The position numbers were made by a program, and so were the translations under genes. A stretch of DNA of 64,000 bases from Azorinus chamasolen (taxonomy: Eukaryota; Mollusca; Bivalvia; Cardiida; Solecurtidae), in NCBI GenBank assembly GCA_963576725.1, contig OY755240.1:16904440-16968439 (forward strand), in the 5' to 3' direction. The notes under the pieces were generated by a model that worked only from the letters and a program-made list of their open reading frames with translations, was not told where the DNA came from and ran no database searches. This document shows, piece after piece, positions 39,120 to 49,960 of the stretch (positions within the stretch are counted from its first letter, which is position 1; each line of letters opens with the position of its first letter).

Positions 39120-39230
39120 GGCATGTGTTTGTTTCATGCAGGACGAAAGTTATGCAGACATATCCTCAATGAGCTTTCTGCATTACGTTTGTCCTGGATG
39201 AAACTATCACCTTTCTTATAAACCTAAAAT
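39120..39230 (+). mobile_element. TA-2 core fragment
   Basis: TTTCATGCAGGACGAAAGTTATGCAGAC and CTTTCTGCATTACGTTTGTCCTGGATGAAAC form a hairpin; no TIRs. Confidence 0.55.
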
Positions 39231-39323
39231 ATGCTTAATCGCTGTGTAGTTGCTATAGGCACGTTAATACAAATGCATGTGCATTCAAAACAAGTTTATG
39301 GTATCTAATTACTCCATACTCCT

Positions 39324-39574
39324 TTAACCCTTTCACCGCCAATGTCGCAAAAATGCGCCACGTCAAAAAGTGCAGTCCCAGATCAGACGTCGCCTTTTCA
39401 AGGCTGCATCTGATCAGTGACTTCACTTTTTGTCTCCAACTTTATTTCTATATAATTTATGTGCTTTATTCCTTTGACATTTGCATTGATTGATCTCATT
39501 TCCTTATTTTACCAAATGCTTTAACAAAATTAGGCTGCAGACGACATTTAGAACGTTGGTGCCGAAAGGTTTAA
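39324..39574 (+). mobile_element. TTAA-I MITE
   Basis: TTAACCCTTTCACCGCCAATG to GGTGCCGAAAGGTTTAA. Core AAGTGCAGTCCCAGATCAGACG centred near CGCCTTTTCAAGGCTGC. Confidence 0.93.
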
Positions 39575-39703
39575 TCCATAAATAGGCCTTTCCATGCTTT
39601 TTTAAATAGATCAGAGGGATCCTAGAAGAACCGTCTGCTCTGGGTCTACTCTATTTGCAAATGCGTGAAAATGCGTTTATAAATACATGAAGTAACAGGT
39701 TAA
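39571..39703. mobile_element. Symmetrical G-type mini-element, 133 bp
   Basis: Both ends are of the same G-left type: TTAATCCATAAATAGGCC and GCGTTTATAAATACATGAAG...GGTTAA. It shares its left TTAA with the I element. Confidence 0.7.
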
Positions 39704-39817
39704 CATGTATGTTCACACAAACTGATGCATGTATCCTCTACAAACAGCGTAGGTCAAGAACAAGTGTATACTTATTCACTGTCTCATATGTGACATATAG
39801 AATGTATTCTATATATA

Positions 39818-39996
39818 TAATAAACCTCTCTAAACCGGAATTCTAGTACAGAAGAATTTTGATACTTTTAGACAGAAGCATGAAAGTCATGCAGAAAGTT
39901 CCTAGAGGACCTTTTTGCATGACTTTCACCCTGCATTAAGCTTCCATCTCTCTCCAAGGCTGATATTTTTACCCGATTTAGAGTGGATTTTTTGTT
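39818..39996 (+). mobile_element. Decayed TA-3 MITE
   Basis: AATAAACCTCTCTAAACCGG, hairpin CATGAAAGTCATGCAGAAAG...CTTTTTGCATGACTTTCACCCTGC, then CCCGATTTAGAGTGG. Confidence 0.65.
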
Positions 39997-40339
39997 CAGC
40001 GAAGTCTCTCTAAACGACGACACCCTGGTTATGGGTAGAGGGTCTACACTGCTTGCCTATATCCCGTGTATTAGATCACTGGTGTTTATTGGTTACGTAA
40101 TTCTGCAAAATAAATACCGCACAAGATACAGTTGAATGTATTTGACATTTGCGTGGAAATACAATTAATACACCACCTTAAGCATACTATGACCCATTAA
40201 TAAAAACACTATTTTTGTTCGTTGTTTAAATGGTAACAGAAGTTGACACCATAGCTTGGTTCATTTCTGATTAAATATAGACGTCAGTGCAAACATGCAA
40301 TAATGTGATACCGTACTATCGCTCGGAAATGGACACTCT

Positions 40340-40675
40340 TAGTGTATTTGTAAAAGGTGTAGACCAAGATTTGGGCCCAAGGTTATAAACTTCTGAGTCT
40401 GAGATCATTCTCAAGTATATGATTGCTCCGAATCTGAGCAATCATATGCTTGAGAACGATCTCAGACTCGAGCAAAACGTTTTATAACCTCGGGGCCAGA
40501 CGGCTCCTGTAGAACGGTCTTATCAGAGTATGCTCTGTTTGCTTATGGACTTATATGGATGTGATTCAAAAGTGTATGCTAAGGCAACACATTCTTGTGT
40601 TCATGTACCATTATAAAACTTCAGCTAATAAATATTCGACATGCCATATTTCTTATTGAACAGACAGCGGGTTAA
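40340..40675 (+). mobile_element. TTAA-G element split by IR-L in its hairpin
   Basis: GTGTAGACCAAGATTTGGG precedes the IR-L; GGCCAGACGGCTCCTGTAG and CTTATCAGAGTATGCTCTG follow. Right end ACAGCGGGTTAA. Confidence 0.6.
40379..40494. repeat. IR-L inverted repeat
   Basis: AGGTTATAAACTTCTGAGTC...CAAGTATATGATTGCTC and GAGCAATCATATGCTTGAG...GTTTTATAACCTCGG. Near-perfect hairpin with a short loop. Confidence 0.88.
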
Positions 40676-40796
40676 CCTTTGGCACGAACCGTGTGACGGC
40701 GTGATCTCCTTAGCAACCTGTTTCCGTCAAGATGAGATTTCGAGTATGTATCCAAAGTGGTTGACACCCTGATTACGATTTTGAAAAGACACAGGT

Positions 40797-40913
40797 CCGA
40801 GGTTATAAAACTTTTTGCTTGAGTCTGAGATCATTATCAAGCATCTGATTGGTCACATACTTGAGAATGATCTCGGACTCAGTATCAGGAGTGTTATAAA
40901 TTCGGGTACCGGA
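40797..40913. repeat. IR-L inverted repeat
   Basis: CCGAGGTTATAAAACTTTTTGC...GATCATTATCAAGC and ACTTGAGAATGATCTC...GTGTTATAAATTCGGG. Confidence 0.82.
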
Positions 40914-40965
40914 GGAAAGTCCGCCTCAATGTATGAAATAAAATACATTTTCGACCGATTACGCC

Positions 40966-41265
40966 TTTACTCCATGAAATAAGGACATCATGAATATTAA
41001 TTAGCTTAAATTTAAATGGCACATGGAAACGGACGTTTTTGCCATAGTAGAAACTTTAGAGTTATATCCATATTATTTCACAAGTCAAATGATCAGACCC
41101 TGATCAGTCGACCCCTGCCAGACCCCTACCAGACGACAACAACTGTAGAATCATACTGTAGTATACCATTCCCTTGATTTAAGCTAAGAGATGGCCCTAA
41201 TGAGACATCTGTCCGATCTTGGATTAATCTGTTTGCAAAGTCATTAAAAGGCGTATGAATTAAAT
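40966..41265 (-). mobile_element. TTAA-G element with rearranged core
   Basis: CCTTTACTCCATGAAATAAGGAC, ATCATGAATATTAATTAGC, GCCATAGTAGAAACTTTAG, then a core with repeated CAGACCCCTGCC/CCAGACCCCTACC and a second copy of CTGTAGAATCATACTG. Ends AAGTCATTAAAAGGCG. Confidence 0.55.
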
Positions 41266-41420
41266 ACAAAAAAATGACACAATGTCTCACTAAACAAGTA
41301 TAATTATGCAAACTCCATTTTTCATCTACTATGGCATTTCTTCAACAGTATCCGTTCAGCTTTCTAAAAATAGTTTATACTCGTATCCTTACTAAAAACT
41401 GATATGGCCTTATATATAGC

Positions 41421-41563
41421 TCCGAGGTTATAAAGCATTTTGCTTGAGTCTTGGCTCATTCTAAAGCATCTGATTGGTTAGGTTGTGAGCTTTCTCAAAA
41501 TCTGTCCAGTCAGGTGCTTGAGAATGCACTCAGACTCAGACCCAGACATTTACAACATTGAAG
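41421..41563. repeat. IR-L inverted repeat, degenerate
   Basis: CTCCGAGGTTATAAAGCATTTTGC and CAGGTGCTTGAGAATGCACTC...ACATTTACAAC; the loop is longer than usual. Confidence 0.7.
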
Positions 41564-41867
41564 CCTGGTACTAAACCATCTCAAATGTCAGTCATGTCAT
41601 AATTTGTAACAACGGTTACAGAAGAGCCGAATAAGGTACGTGCATGTATACTTAAATGATAAAAGCCGTGGTTACCGTTTCATGTATTTGAGAAGAAAGA
41701 ACAAATTATTTACTAAATACTGGCCCAGTTAAAAGCTGTTTTACAAATAATTTAAACGCCCATATCAATGGCACACGAACACGTGTAAAATCACAGCTTT
41801 TAATCAGTAAATAGTGTGTGTAGAAGAACAGTAGTAGCATTGTGACTAATTGATTGATCAAAGCAAG

Positions 41868-42101
41868 AACTTGCCATTTGCTCCCACGACCCCATAAATG
41901 GGATGTAGGCAAACAGTGTAGAGACTCTGACCAGACGCCGCATAATGCGGCGTCTGATCAGAGTATACACTGTTTGCTGATAGGAATTTCAATATAAAAC
42001 AAAACGAAATTGAAAATTTAGGCCAGGCACCCCTTAAATTAAAAATCGACTAATCCAATATATAAGTATGGAAGAATCCACTGGGAGCAAATGGGGTTTA
42101 A
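41868..42101 (-). mobile_element. TTAA-F MITE
   Basis: CCATTTGCTCCCACGACCCC to CCACTGGGAGCAAATGGGGTTTAA. Core CAAACAGTGTAGAGACTCTG centred on GACGCCGCATAATGCGGC. Confidence 0.88.
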
Positions 42102-42235
42102 TTCCTTTAAATGCGGGACACGTGTGTACTGCCATTTGCAAAGTTTGGACCAGATCGGAGCTTTCATAGAGGAGTCCCCAGATCTTGGTATGCACTGTTT
42201 GCCAAACGTAACTCACACAGAACTAGTAGGGTTAA
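42098..42235 (+). mobile_element. TTAA-N MITE
   Basis: TTAATTCCTTTAAATGCGGG to ACTAGTAGGGTTAA. Core GCAAAGTTTGGACCAGATC...CCCAGATCTTGGTATGCACTG. Shares its left TTAA with the F element. Confidence 0.7.
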
Positions 42236-42315
42236 CCCTTATCCATCTATTCGCGAAATAACTCGAAATTTTAAACAGCTTGGCGTCTCATCAGGATCTA
42301 AACTCTTTGACACTT
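42232..42315 (+). mobile_element. TTAA-E half element
   Basis: TTAACCCTTATCCATCTATTC...GCTTGGCGTCTCATCAGG and AAACTCTTTGACAC: right arm only. Confidence 0.45.
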
Positions 42316-42396
42316 ATTCAATAGTTTCTCAAATTCTTGTTCGCATCGGAAGTAGTCTTAACTGCACCAGCTTCAAATTTCCATAGCAACAGATAA

Positions 42397-42560
42397 AGGT
42401 GTGTACTTAAGTACTAATATCGTCATTTTTTACATAAAGGTGCGCACCCAAGTACTAAATTCGTCATTTCTCCACCAAACCCTATGCTGTGACCACTCTT
42501 TAGAATCGTCTATTCGCAACATTGGGTTTGGTGGGGAAATAAATACGTTATTTTTGAAAA
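42397..42560. repeat. IR-D with duplicated flank and shortened right arm
   Basis: AAGGTGTGTACTTAAGTACTAA and AAGGTGCGCACCCAAGTACTAA are a direct duplication of the left flank. The palindrome reaches CGTCTATTCG and then jumps to CAACATTGGGTTTGGTGG. Confidence 0.75.
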
Positions 42561-42610
42561 TGTTTTAAGTTACACGTCTTGCCTATACACATCAATTTGA
42601 ATAGACATTA

Positions 42611-42930
42611 CAGTTGAACTTCAATAACTCGAACTTGAACGGACCATACAAATTAGTTCGAGATAACAGAAGTTCGAATCATCCTATTTCTAATCTGAAC
42701 AATTTCTCATGGCCACAGCTTAATACAGGTCTAAAGTAATGCTGAAAGCTCCTGTAGGAGATATCAGCATTACTTTAGACCTGTATTAAGCTGTCATGTG
42801 TGTTTCCAGATATCTGCAGCGGTACATATTAGAGCAATTATGTATTGTAAGTTTTGGAAGGACTGAATATTTTGTTCGAATTATCCAGAAGTTCGAATAA
42901 TCCGATTTCGAGATATTTGTTTTGACAGTG
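42611..42930 (+). mobile_element. TA-5 MITE, uninterrupted
   Basis: CAGTTGAACTTCAATAACTC to ATTTCGAGATATTTGTTTTG. Hairpin CAGCTTAATACAGGTCTAAAG...CTTTAGACCTGTATTAAGCTG, centre GCTCCTGTAGGAGATATC. Confidence 0.88.
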
Positions 42931-43314
42931 GGATAAGGGTTAATTACATCTTGCAGAAATGCTAACTCTATATAACACAGGCGTAATTGCAACATACCAG
43001 TGTTATTTCTTTCGTGATAGAGACGAGAGTTTAGATTAAATGGGAGTCCATATAAGGTATCAACTCCCATTACTTTTAGCAGTAACTTCACGTGTGTGCT
43101 TATTTATCAAGAAAATGCAAAGCCGTGTATTGTTACTTGAGGTTTAGATATTATGCTACGCAATTGAACAGTCAAATTGCTGTTTATCATGCAAGTTTTC
43201 TGGAGACCGAATACAGGAATTACTCACAATACTCAGACACCCAGTCTAGCCCTAACAATGGCTAATACAATGCAGTGTTTATCTCAGTACCACTTTGATA
43301 ATCTTAACGCAGAC
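42931..43314. other. No supported feature
   Basis: No repeat ends or hairpins; open frames lack any recognisable domain. Confidence 0.3.
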
Positions 43315-43534
43315 TTAACCCTTTCCTCCATAAATACGCCTTTCTACGCCGTTGCAAACAGAGTGGACGCAGATCAGACGGCTCCTGTAGCTTATGACAT
43401 TACATATATATGGTTCTACAGTTTCTGCCATGTACAAAACTTCATGTGTCTCTGTGATATTATAGCAATCTAATCTAATAACTATTCATGACATCATTAT
43501 TTAATAAATTAATATTCATTGAGGAAAGGGTTAA
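43315..43534 (+). mobile_element. TTAA-G MITE, half hairpin
   Basis: TTAACCCTTTCCTCCATAAA to TCATTGAGGAAAGGGTTAA. The core stops at the midpoint (CAGACGGCTCCTGTAG) and CTTATGACATTACATATA follows, so the right arm is deleted. Confidence 0.85.
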
Positions 43535-43557
43535 ATAATAGGGAAAATAAAAAAAAT

Positions 43558-43603
43558 AGTGTAGACCTTTAGGAACCGTTTGATCTGGGTATTTTCTATT
43601 TGC
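43558..43603. mobile_element. Mini G/K core
   Basis: ATAGTGTAGACCTTTAGG...GTTTGATCTGGGTATTTTCTATTTG, no ends except the TTAA shared at left. Confidence 0.35.
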
Positions 43604-43896
43604 CTAAGTCTGTCGGTCCAAATACTTTGGGTATCTAAAGTAAAGCGCGACATATGAGTTATATTCAAGGACGTTTTATTTAAATTGCATAGTGCATAAA
43701 CATGTATGTCTTTGAGCCACATATTTGTTCGAGGGTGACTTTTGTTTACTGCACATATTAGAGACGAAGATAAAACGAAAGTTGTCTATGGAAATCTTAA
43801 CTTCATACAAACACCAGGAATATCCGGCCGGCGTCTAGGCTAGAACAGATGTCAGATACCGTTGCAGTTGGCCTTGATTCTGCTATTTGCCATCTG

Positions 43897-44010
43897 TATC
43901 CATGCTTATAAAACTTTTAGCTGAGTCTGAGTTCGTTCTCAAGTTTTTGATTGGTCAGATATGATCCAAAGGCTCAAATCTGACCAATCAAAAGCTTGAG
44001 AACTCAAATC
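43897..44010. repeat. IR-L inverted repeat, right arm incomplete
   Basis: CCATGCTTATAAAACTTTTAGC...GATTGGTCAGAT and ATCTGACCAATCAAAAGCTTGAGAAC; the outer right arm is missing and an E-like GAGACGCATGATGG follows. Confidence 0.75.
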
Positions 44011-44280
44011 TGCAAACAGCTCCAAACGAGACGCATGATGGTTCGGTATCTGATCAGATTCAAAGCTGGTTGACCCTTGGTCAATGGTTTTAAAAAGCTT
44101 GTTCAAATCTGGTGTAGTCAAAGTTGTACAATATACAAATTTGAGAGGACATTATTTGTACAGCGGCTTAATGGCTAATATTCAATTTGTCTCACGGTGA
44201 AAAGTGACGATGGAAATAAGAATATCTATTACTTTTTTGTGTGTCATCCTTGGCATATAATGTTTTAAATCATGCATTTT

Positions 44281-44402
44281 GTTGCTTGTTTATTATGTAT
44301 GTTTTATTATGTATGTTTTATTATGTATGTTTTTGCCATGTACTTGTACACTTTATGTTGAAATAAATAAATAAATATATCTCTATCTATCTATCTATCT
44401 AT
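44281..44402 (+). repeat. Short tandem repeats
   Basis: Three units of TTATTATGTATGTTT near 44290-44335 and a (CTAT)n run at about 44377-44402. Confidence 0.93.
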
Positions 44403-44494
44403 GTAATGACTAAATAACCCATCCTTATTCATACGGCTTGCAATCAGAGCTATAGACAGGGTGTGTATTTAGAAAATCTTAGCCAATTATTTAT

Positions 44495-44580
44495 ATATTT
44501 CTCCGCCAGACCCTATCTTGCTGCTACTCATTAGAATCGCCTCTACGAGCCGCAGCAAGATAGAGATTAGATCAGAAATA
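44495..44580. repeat. IR-D, degenerate
   Basis: TATTTCTCCGCCAGACCCTATC...CTCATTAGAATCGCCTC and a short right arm; partly collapsed. Confidence 0.5.
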
Positions 44581-44817
44581 CGAGATTGGGATAAATGAGT
44601 GTAGGTGCTACCAATAACTCTTCTTGTAGTGATTAGATTAATGTAGCAAGAACGTTTATGGCTGTCCTTGATACTAAGTAAATCAACTGCCAATTTAAAA
44701 GTACAGACTACAAAATAGCGTTAACCATTCAAATGATGAAAACAACAAAGGCTGCTAAAACCTTGATCTAGTACATTTTTACTCTAATCTGAATCGTTTA
44801 AACTTTTAAAAAACTTT

Positions 44818-44905
44818 TGACCGAATGTCGAACAGCTTGCATCCTTATGATTTGTAGGCGATTCATCTAGATCCAAATTGTTTGGAAAGGTTGCTCAGGT
44901 CGCCT
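44818..44905. mobile_element. TTAA-E core, degenerate
   Basis: CCGAATGTCGAACAGCTTGCATCC...TTCATCTAGATCCAAATTG. Confidence 0.4.
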
Positions 44906-45017
44906 TTTCATGCAGACCAAGCATGAAAAAGACTAAACCTTTTTGCAAATAGAAAGTAGGGATTGTTCTGGACAAGATAGTTGATGCTTCAGGTAATTGC
45001 AGGGCAGGGTTACTATT

Positions 45018-45269
45018 ATAAATTATTTCCTCCGTAGACACGCCATTTTAATACAATCAGAATAGACCCAGCTGAGCCCCTGCTGCATAAGCCGTCTGGT
45101 CGGAATATGCTTTGTTTGCATATGGAAAAATAATGATATGGTTCTGCAGTTTCTGTCCTGAGCAAACCATCCTGTGTCAATATGTCATTATGCCAATGAT
45201 GATAACAAATATCCATTATTATGTCATTATGTCTTACATGAAAAGCATATGCATGCAGTAAAGAGTTAA
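45018..45269 (+). mobile_element. TTAA-G MITE
   Basis: TTATTTCCTCCGTAGACACGCC, core ATCAGAATAGACCCAGCTGAG...GTCTGGTCGGAATATGC, right end GCAGTAAAGAGTTAA. Confidence 0.7.
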
Positions 45270-45295
45270 TATATATTTTTTATATATTAAATATA

Positions 45296-45372
45296 TCTCT
45301 CTCACTCTCTCTCTCTCTCTCTCTCTCCCCCCCCCCCCCTCTCTCTCTCTCTCTCTCTATTTCTCTCTCTCG
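45296..45372 (+). repeat. (CT)n microsatellite with a poly-C run
   Basis: Alternating CT broken by a run of C and short interruptions. Confidence 0.97.
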
Positions 45373-45454
45373 GCTTATTTGGATTACTGCACCACACTCT
45401 CTATGATTCAGGTTGACCAGGTTTGATATCACTTTGTCATCCTGCTAAACAATG

Positions 45455-45650
45455 TTTAAAGGTCAAGTACACAGATTGGGTTTTCGTCAAATTCTGATAG
45501 TATACAGTTAGTTAAACACCAAGCTGTAAAAAAATCTTACCGTTTTTATCTTGTTTTGATTTAAATCGAGTTTTTATTGTACCGCTAACCGTGCATTTTG
45601 AAAATATATACATGATTATCTCCCTTGCGTAGTGACCTCACTTGTGTACA
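45455..45650 (+). mobile_element. Left end of a possible 4.1-kb inverted-end element
   Basis: TTTAAAGGTCAAGTACACAG starts here, and GATTATCTCCCTTGCGTAGTGACC lies about 160 bp in. Both motifs recur in inverse order and at the same distance at 49400-49602. Confidence 0.55.
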
Positions 45651-45695
45651 TGCCAGTCAGGGATCCCATTGACAGGGAGGAATGTACACAGAAAC

Positions 45696-45845
45696 TTAAC
45701 CTTTTCCATAAAATGAACGCCTCTGCAAAACATAGTAGATCCAGATCAGAGCATACAGGAACCGTCTTATTAGGGTTTGTTCTGTTTGCTGACAAAATTA
45801 GATAAAATCCAACTCCATAGTTTCTATAAATACCCAAATTATTTT
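45696..45845 (+). mobile_element. TTAA-G, right-truncated
   Basis: TTAACCTTTTCCATAAAATG, CATAGTAGATCCAGATCAGAGC...CTTATTAGGGTTTGTTCTGTTTGC, then a G-like CTCCATAGTTTCTATAAAT. Confidence 0.6.
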
Positions 45846-46001
45846 CACACTTTTCCAGACATTACGTCCACGGATTAACCATAGAAAGTGACACTTTATC
45901 GAGTATAGGAAACTATTTATGGAGTGTGATGTTTATTATAGGTGTGAAAAACAATGATAGGCTACTTAATGTTAAACACATGTGTTTTAATTTTGTTAAT
46001 T

Positions 46002-46251
46002 TTAACCCTTCTCTTGCTGAATTTTAAAATACAATTTTCCTTCTTTACCCATGCCCTGTTGTAAAATTACATATATCTTCACTGTGTACACGTATTTCGC
46101 TGTGCAATCACTGCTATGGAATGCACTTGTTGCACAATCAACTTGTAAATAGTGCAGACCCTGATGAGACAGCTCCTGCAGGAGCTGTCTCATCTGGGTT
46201 TTCACTATTTACAGGTAGGTATATTGACGTAAATAGCAAGCGAAGAGTTAT
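46002..46251 (+). mobile_element. TTAA-J MITE, 67-codon frame
   Basis: TTAACCCTTCTCTTGCTGAAT to AGCAAGCGAAGAGTTAT. Perfect centre; the frame is open on the minus strand (46002-46205). Confidence 0.93.
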
Positions 46252-47011
46252 AACTTACTTTACCTGTCAGTGAATTTACACTATTCATAAACTATAATTT
46301 TAAAATAGGATGAGGTTAGAACCAAGACCCTTAGCAAATAGTGCAGATTCAGATCAGAGGGACCATTTGGGTCCCGCCCATGAGTTGGGTCCAAACAACT
46401 TTTAGACAGAACCGGACAACTTTAGATGAATTTCGTATTTAGGCAAAGTGGGTTCAGATGAAATTGGACGTTCTCATTACTATGTATAAATGTACGTGCT
46501 TTCGAAAAAGAAAGAAATTCCACCAAAATACAGAAAAATAGGAAATAATTTATTTATTTATTTTACTTTAATATTTGCAATACCAAAATGATGCATTACT
46601 TTCACAAAATCAAGTAAAGGTTAAAATACCAAAATATGTATTTTGTTGTGAAAATGAGAAAAAGGTGGATCTTGATAACAAATGGTTGTCAGTCTTGAAG
46701 AATTACTAATTTTTTTTATTAATATGTTCATGTTTCTAAAGCTTGTGAATTATGTTTAAATGACTGGACCCATTACAAATAAAAATGTCTATAAATATAT
46801 GGTCAACACATTAAAACTGCTGCTACATTTGTTTTTATCATAATGTTACAGTATACTCGTATGTGCAATTTAATTATGTTTTGTAGGCAAACAACAGTAA
46901 ACGTAGTCATTAGAATTTCTCTATGAATGAATGTGTTCAATGGCCTTAGGCCATATCGTAGTATATTGTACTAAGCCATATTACACACGAATGCCCCATG
47001 CAGGGTCAATT
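46252..47011. other. Unassigned; one N-like core at 46328-46385
   Basis: AAATAGTGCAGATTCAGATCAGAGGG is a partial core. The rest is AT-rich without features. Confidence 0.35.
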
Positions 47012-47019
47012 GTCTCCAG

Positions 47020-47916
47020 GAATCCGAGTCAAATCGGACCAAAACCAAATCGGCCTGGGTCAAATCGGACCGGGTCAAATCGGACCAAAATGAACCGGGT
47101 CAAATCGGACCACGTTCTGTATTGAATAGAATGTCCCATGTGGTTGATTAGTCCGATATGACAACCAATATATACCTAACTTTGGCAAAATAAAAAGTAG
47201 TGTCATGCATTGATTTATACAAAATGGGTTAATTAGATATTAAATCTGCTTAGGCGGGTCCCAGGTAATTGAAATTTGTATATATATTTATTCTTTATTT
47301 GAGTCTCTTCATAGCATATTATGCAGTTTTGATATTATTTGAGTAAGAAAGGGATATTTTAATTTTGATGATCGTGTATATTTAAAAGGCATTAACTTCA
47401 CCAACTGACCTGATCATAATTAGAGATGCTTGATTTTTTTAATCGGAATTTGTTGCATTACCTGGCCCATGAAAGAAGATTGTTTAATGTTTGCCGTCAT
47501 TATTTGTAAACGGCATACTTTAATCAACTGATTATTGTGTAATTGATTTTCACTTTCCTGCATATAACTGTTTAACTGAGTTGTATACATTGTATTTCAC
47601 ACCCCGTTTCGAATTATGTAGGCTGTCACCGAATAAAAGAGAAATTAGAAGTCATCTTTAAATTGTTAAGTTAAATTGTTATATGTAATTTTACCAAAAC
47701 GTACACCTATGATTGAATAAATAAATGTTCATTTCATGATTAAAATAATCTTATCATCAAACTTTGGTATTCACCAGCAAAATAGTTGGAAAACATAAGA
47801 TTGTATGAATAAATTAACATTATAAAAAAATGGTCCGATTTGACCCGGTCCGATTTGGTTTTGGTCCGATTTGACCCGAGGTCCGATTTGGTTTTGGTCC
47901 GATTTGACCCGTTACC
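47020..47916. mobile_element. hAT-like non-autonomous element, 897 bp
   Basis: GTCTCCAG flanks it directly on both sides (47012-47019, 47917-47924), an 8-bp target duplication typical of hAT-class elements. The ends are inverted and consist of reiterated TCAAATCGGACC: four exact copies plus one variant on the left, three GGTCCGATTTGA and two GGTCCGATTTGG on the right. The interior (about 47116-47830) is AT-rich with no transposase. Reiterated subterminal words are probable transposase-binding sites. Confidence 0.85.
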
Positions 47917-48297
47917 GTCTCCAGATGTCAGTTATCATAGTTGCCGTTTGTAAAATACCCACCAGGGGACAATGATTAGTACATGACCATAAAACCCGCT
48001 TCCTGTATATTACGTATTGTTGCATTCTTTTATGTAGCTGTGGTAAAGTATCAAAAGAATCAATCATTGCGGTCATGTTGCCTCAAAGTTAGTTGGGCAT
48101 TATGTAGGTAATAATCAGTAACACTATAAAACGCACCCAATGAACAATTCCGTAAATTACAGTAATCCAGAATGACTTTTTTTCTATGGATTTATGGTCA
48201 AAATTGTCCAAGTTCCAAAATTGCAAAAAGGATCATATTTATGATAAACTATTTCCCTGAATTGAAAAATTATGTGTGAGTAAATTACTTCACGAAT

Positions 48298-48560
48298 ATA
48301 AACCCTTCATTCCATGTGCCTGTTTATGCCAATGCAAACATAGTAGACCCAGATCAAGCGTATTGAAACAAATTTACAAACATAGTAGATCCAGATCAGA
48401 GAGCTTCTCTTGTAGCTCCCTGATCAGGTTCTTGTCGATTTGCTTATGAAATAATATAACAGTAGGTCTTGTTGTACAATTACTGCCATAGCCTGTGCTC
48501 ATATATCATTAACTCTCCATGAAATAATTATTTCTTACACAAATATTCATAAAGAAGATC
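48298..48560 (+). mobile_element. TTAA-G element with a duplicated left arm
   Basis: AAACCCTTCATTCCATGTGCC, then CAAACATAGTAGACCCAGATCA and ACAAACATAGTAGATCCAGATCA (about 40 bp apart), then the right arm GATCAGGTTCTTGTCG and CTCCATGAAATAATTATTTC. Confidence 0.6.
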
Positions 48561-48579
48561 TAAAGGCTTTTTCTTCACA

Positions 48580-48763
48580 ATGTTAACTTAAACTTTTCAA
48601 ATGGATCATTGGCTCTGACAGATCAATTAGGATTAGATCAACAACATTTCATAAGCAAACAGAACAGAACCTGATCAGACAGCTCTTACAGGAACTGTCC
48701 GATCTGGATCTACTCTATTTGCAAACGCTCGTGAAGCCGTTTATATAAGAAGAGAATGGTTGG
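48580..48763 (-). mobile_element. TTAA-G/K element
   Basis: AGCAAACAGAACAGAACCTGA...GATCTGGATCTACTCTATTTGC centred on AGCTCTTACAGGAACTG; right end AGAGAATGGTTG lacks TTAA. Confidence 0.6.
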
Positions 48764-48837
48764 GAAATTGATTAAAAGCAAATTAGGTGTCTCCTGCCAA
48801 CAGTGCAAAATTGTGTTTATTAATCAATAATCATTTT

Positions 48838-48985
48838 TTCTCTAAAGAATATTTATTAAAGATTTCATGACCTCATGAATATTCATTACAGGGATTAGAG
48901 ACGCTAGACAACCCTGATCGAATCTTAAGAAATAAGTCTACGGATTAAGCAATGAGAGCAGATCCTGATCAGACAGTTCCTGCGT
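48838..48985 (-). mobile_element. TTAA-G fragments
   Basis: CATGACCTCATGAATATTCATTAC and a half core GAGAGCAGATCCTGATCAGACAG; collapsed. Confidence 0.4.
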
Positions 48986-49399
48986 GATTTGGGTTACCGC
49001 TGTTAACAAAACGTTTGTATAGAATAATTTTTCACGAAGAAAAAACCCATTAACATACAGGGCTAGACCTAAGTCAGATTTATAACAGAATGTAGCATAT
49101 CCTTTTTTATAATTGCAGACCCAAGTCATCGACTGCACTATTTCCTCTAGTATAAATTTAACTGACAACAGCCATCGAGACAAAATGTTAGCTGACCCAA
49201 TATAAATCACATCACGTTTTCTTGAACTTCTCGTCTTTTGGTAATTTAAATAATCCTATTTAATCTCTGTCGGACTAGGAGCTACACCCATAGGCAGGGA
49301 TACACACATATGCAGCACAAGTTACCATTTTAGCACTTAAAACGAAGCAGAAGTACATTACGTGCGATTCTTTTCTATACGATATCTAGTCCGACATTA

Positions 49400-49605
49400 T
49401 AGCGAATGTTCATCAGTGACGTCATCACAAGGGAGATAAGCGAGCGACCAAAATCAGCCAGTGCTTACTTATCGGTGATATATGACAGCTGCTATGTGCG
49501 ATATGACTGTATTTTTTTGTGTTTTCGAAACTACGTCGTACAAGGTACCTATTTGTCAAATATTTACGAAAAAGTGTCCCGCCTGTTTACTTGACCTTTA
49601 AGATC
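49400..49605 (-). mobile_element. Right end of a possible 4.1-kb inverted-end element
   Basis: GACGTCATCACAAGGGAGATAAG and, 160 bp on, TTTACTTGACCTTTAAG mirror the sequence at 45455-45650. A 62-codon open frame here is part of the repeat. Confidence 0.55.
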
Positions 49606-49789
49606 TGTAAAACCTGAGTTAATGCAGATAAATAGTATCCTTAATTAAAATACATGTAAACTTAAAAACGCATTCCTTCAAACTTATGACTCTTCTTTGC
49701 ACATGACTTAAACATTTATATTAAAACTTATATTCAATAACATAATACGAAAAAGCAATAGTTTTTATAATAGTATTGCTTATGCAACA

Positions 49790-49960
49790 GATAAACTCTG
49801 ATACTAAAATTGTCATTTCTCCATCAAATCCTATGTTCTGATCATTCTCGAAGAGACGATCCTAAAGAGTGGTCACAACATAGGACTTGGTGGAGAAATA
49901 CAGAAGTTATTCTTGGAAATATTTTGATTTACGCATCTTATCTCAACCTCTGATTCCCGA
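49790..49960. repeat. IR-D with truncated left arm
   Basis: ATTTCTCCATCAAATCCTATG...CTGATCATTC jumps to TCGAAGAGACGATCC; the right arm to GACTTGGTGGAGAAAT is complete. Confidence 0.8.
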
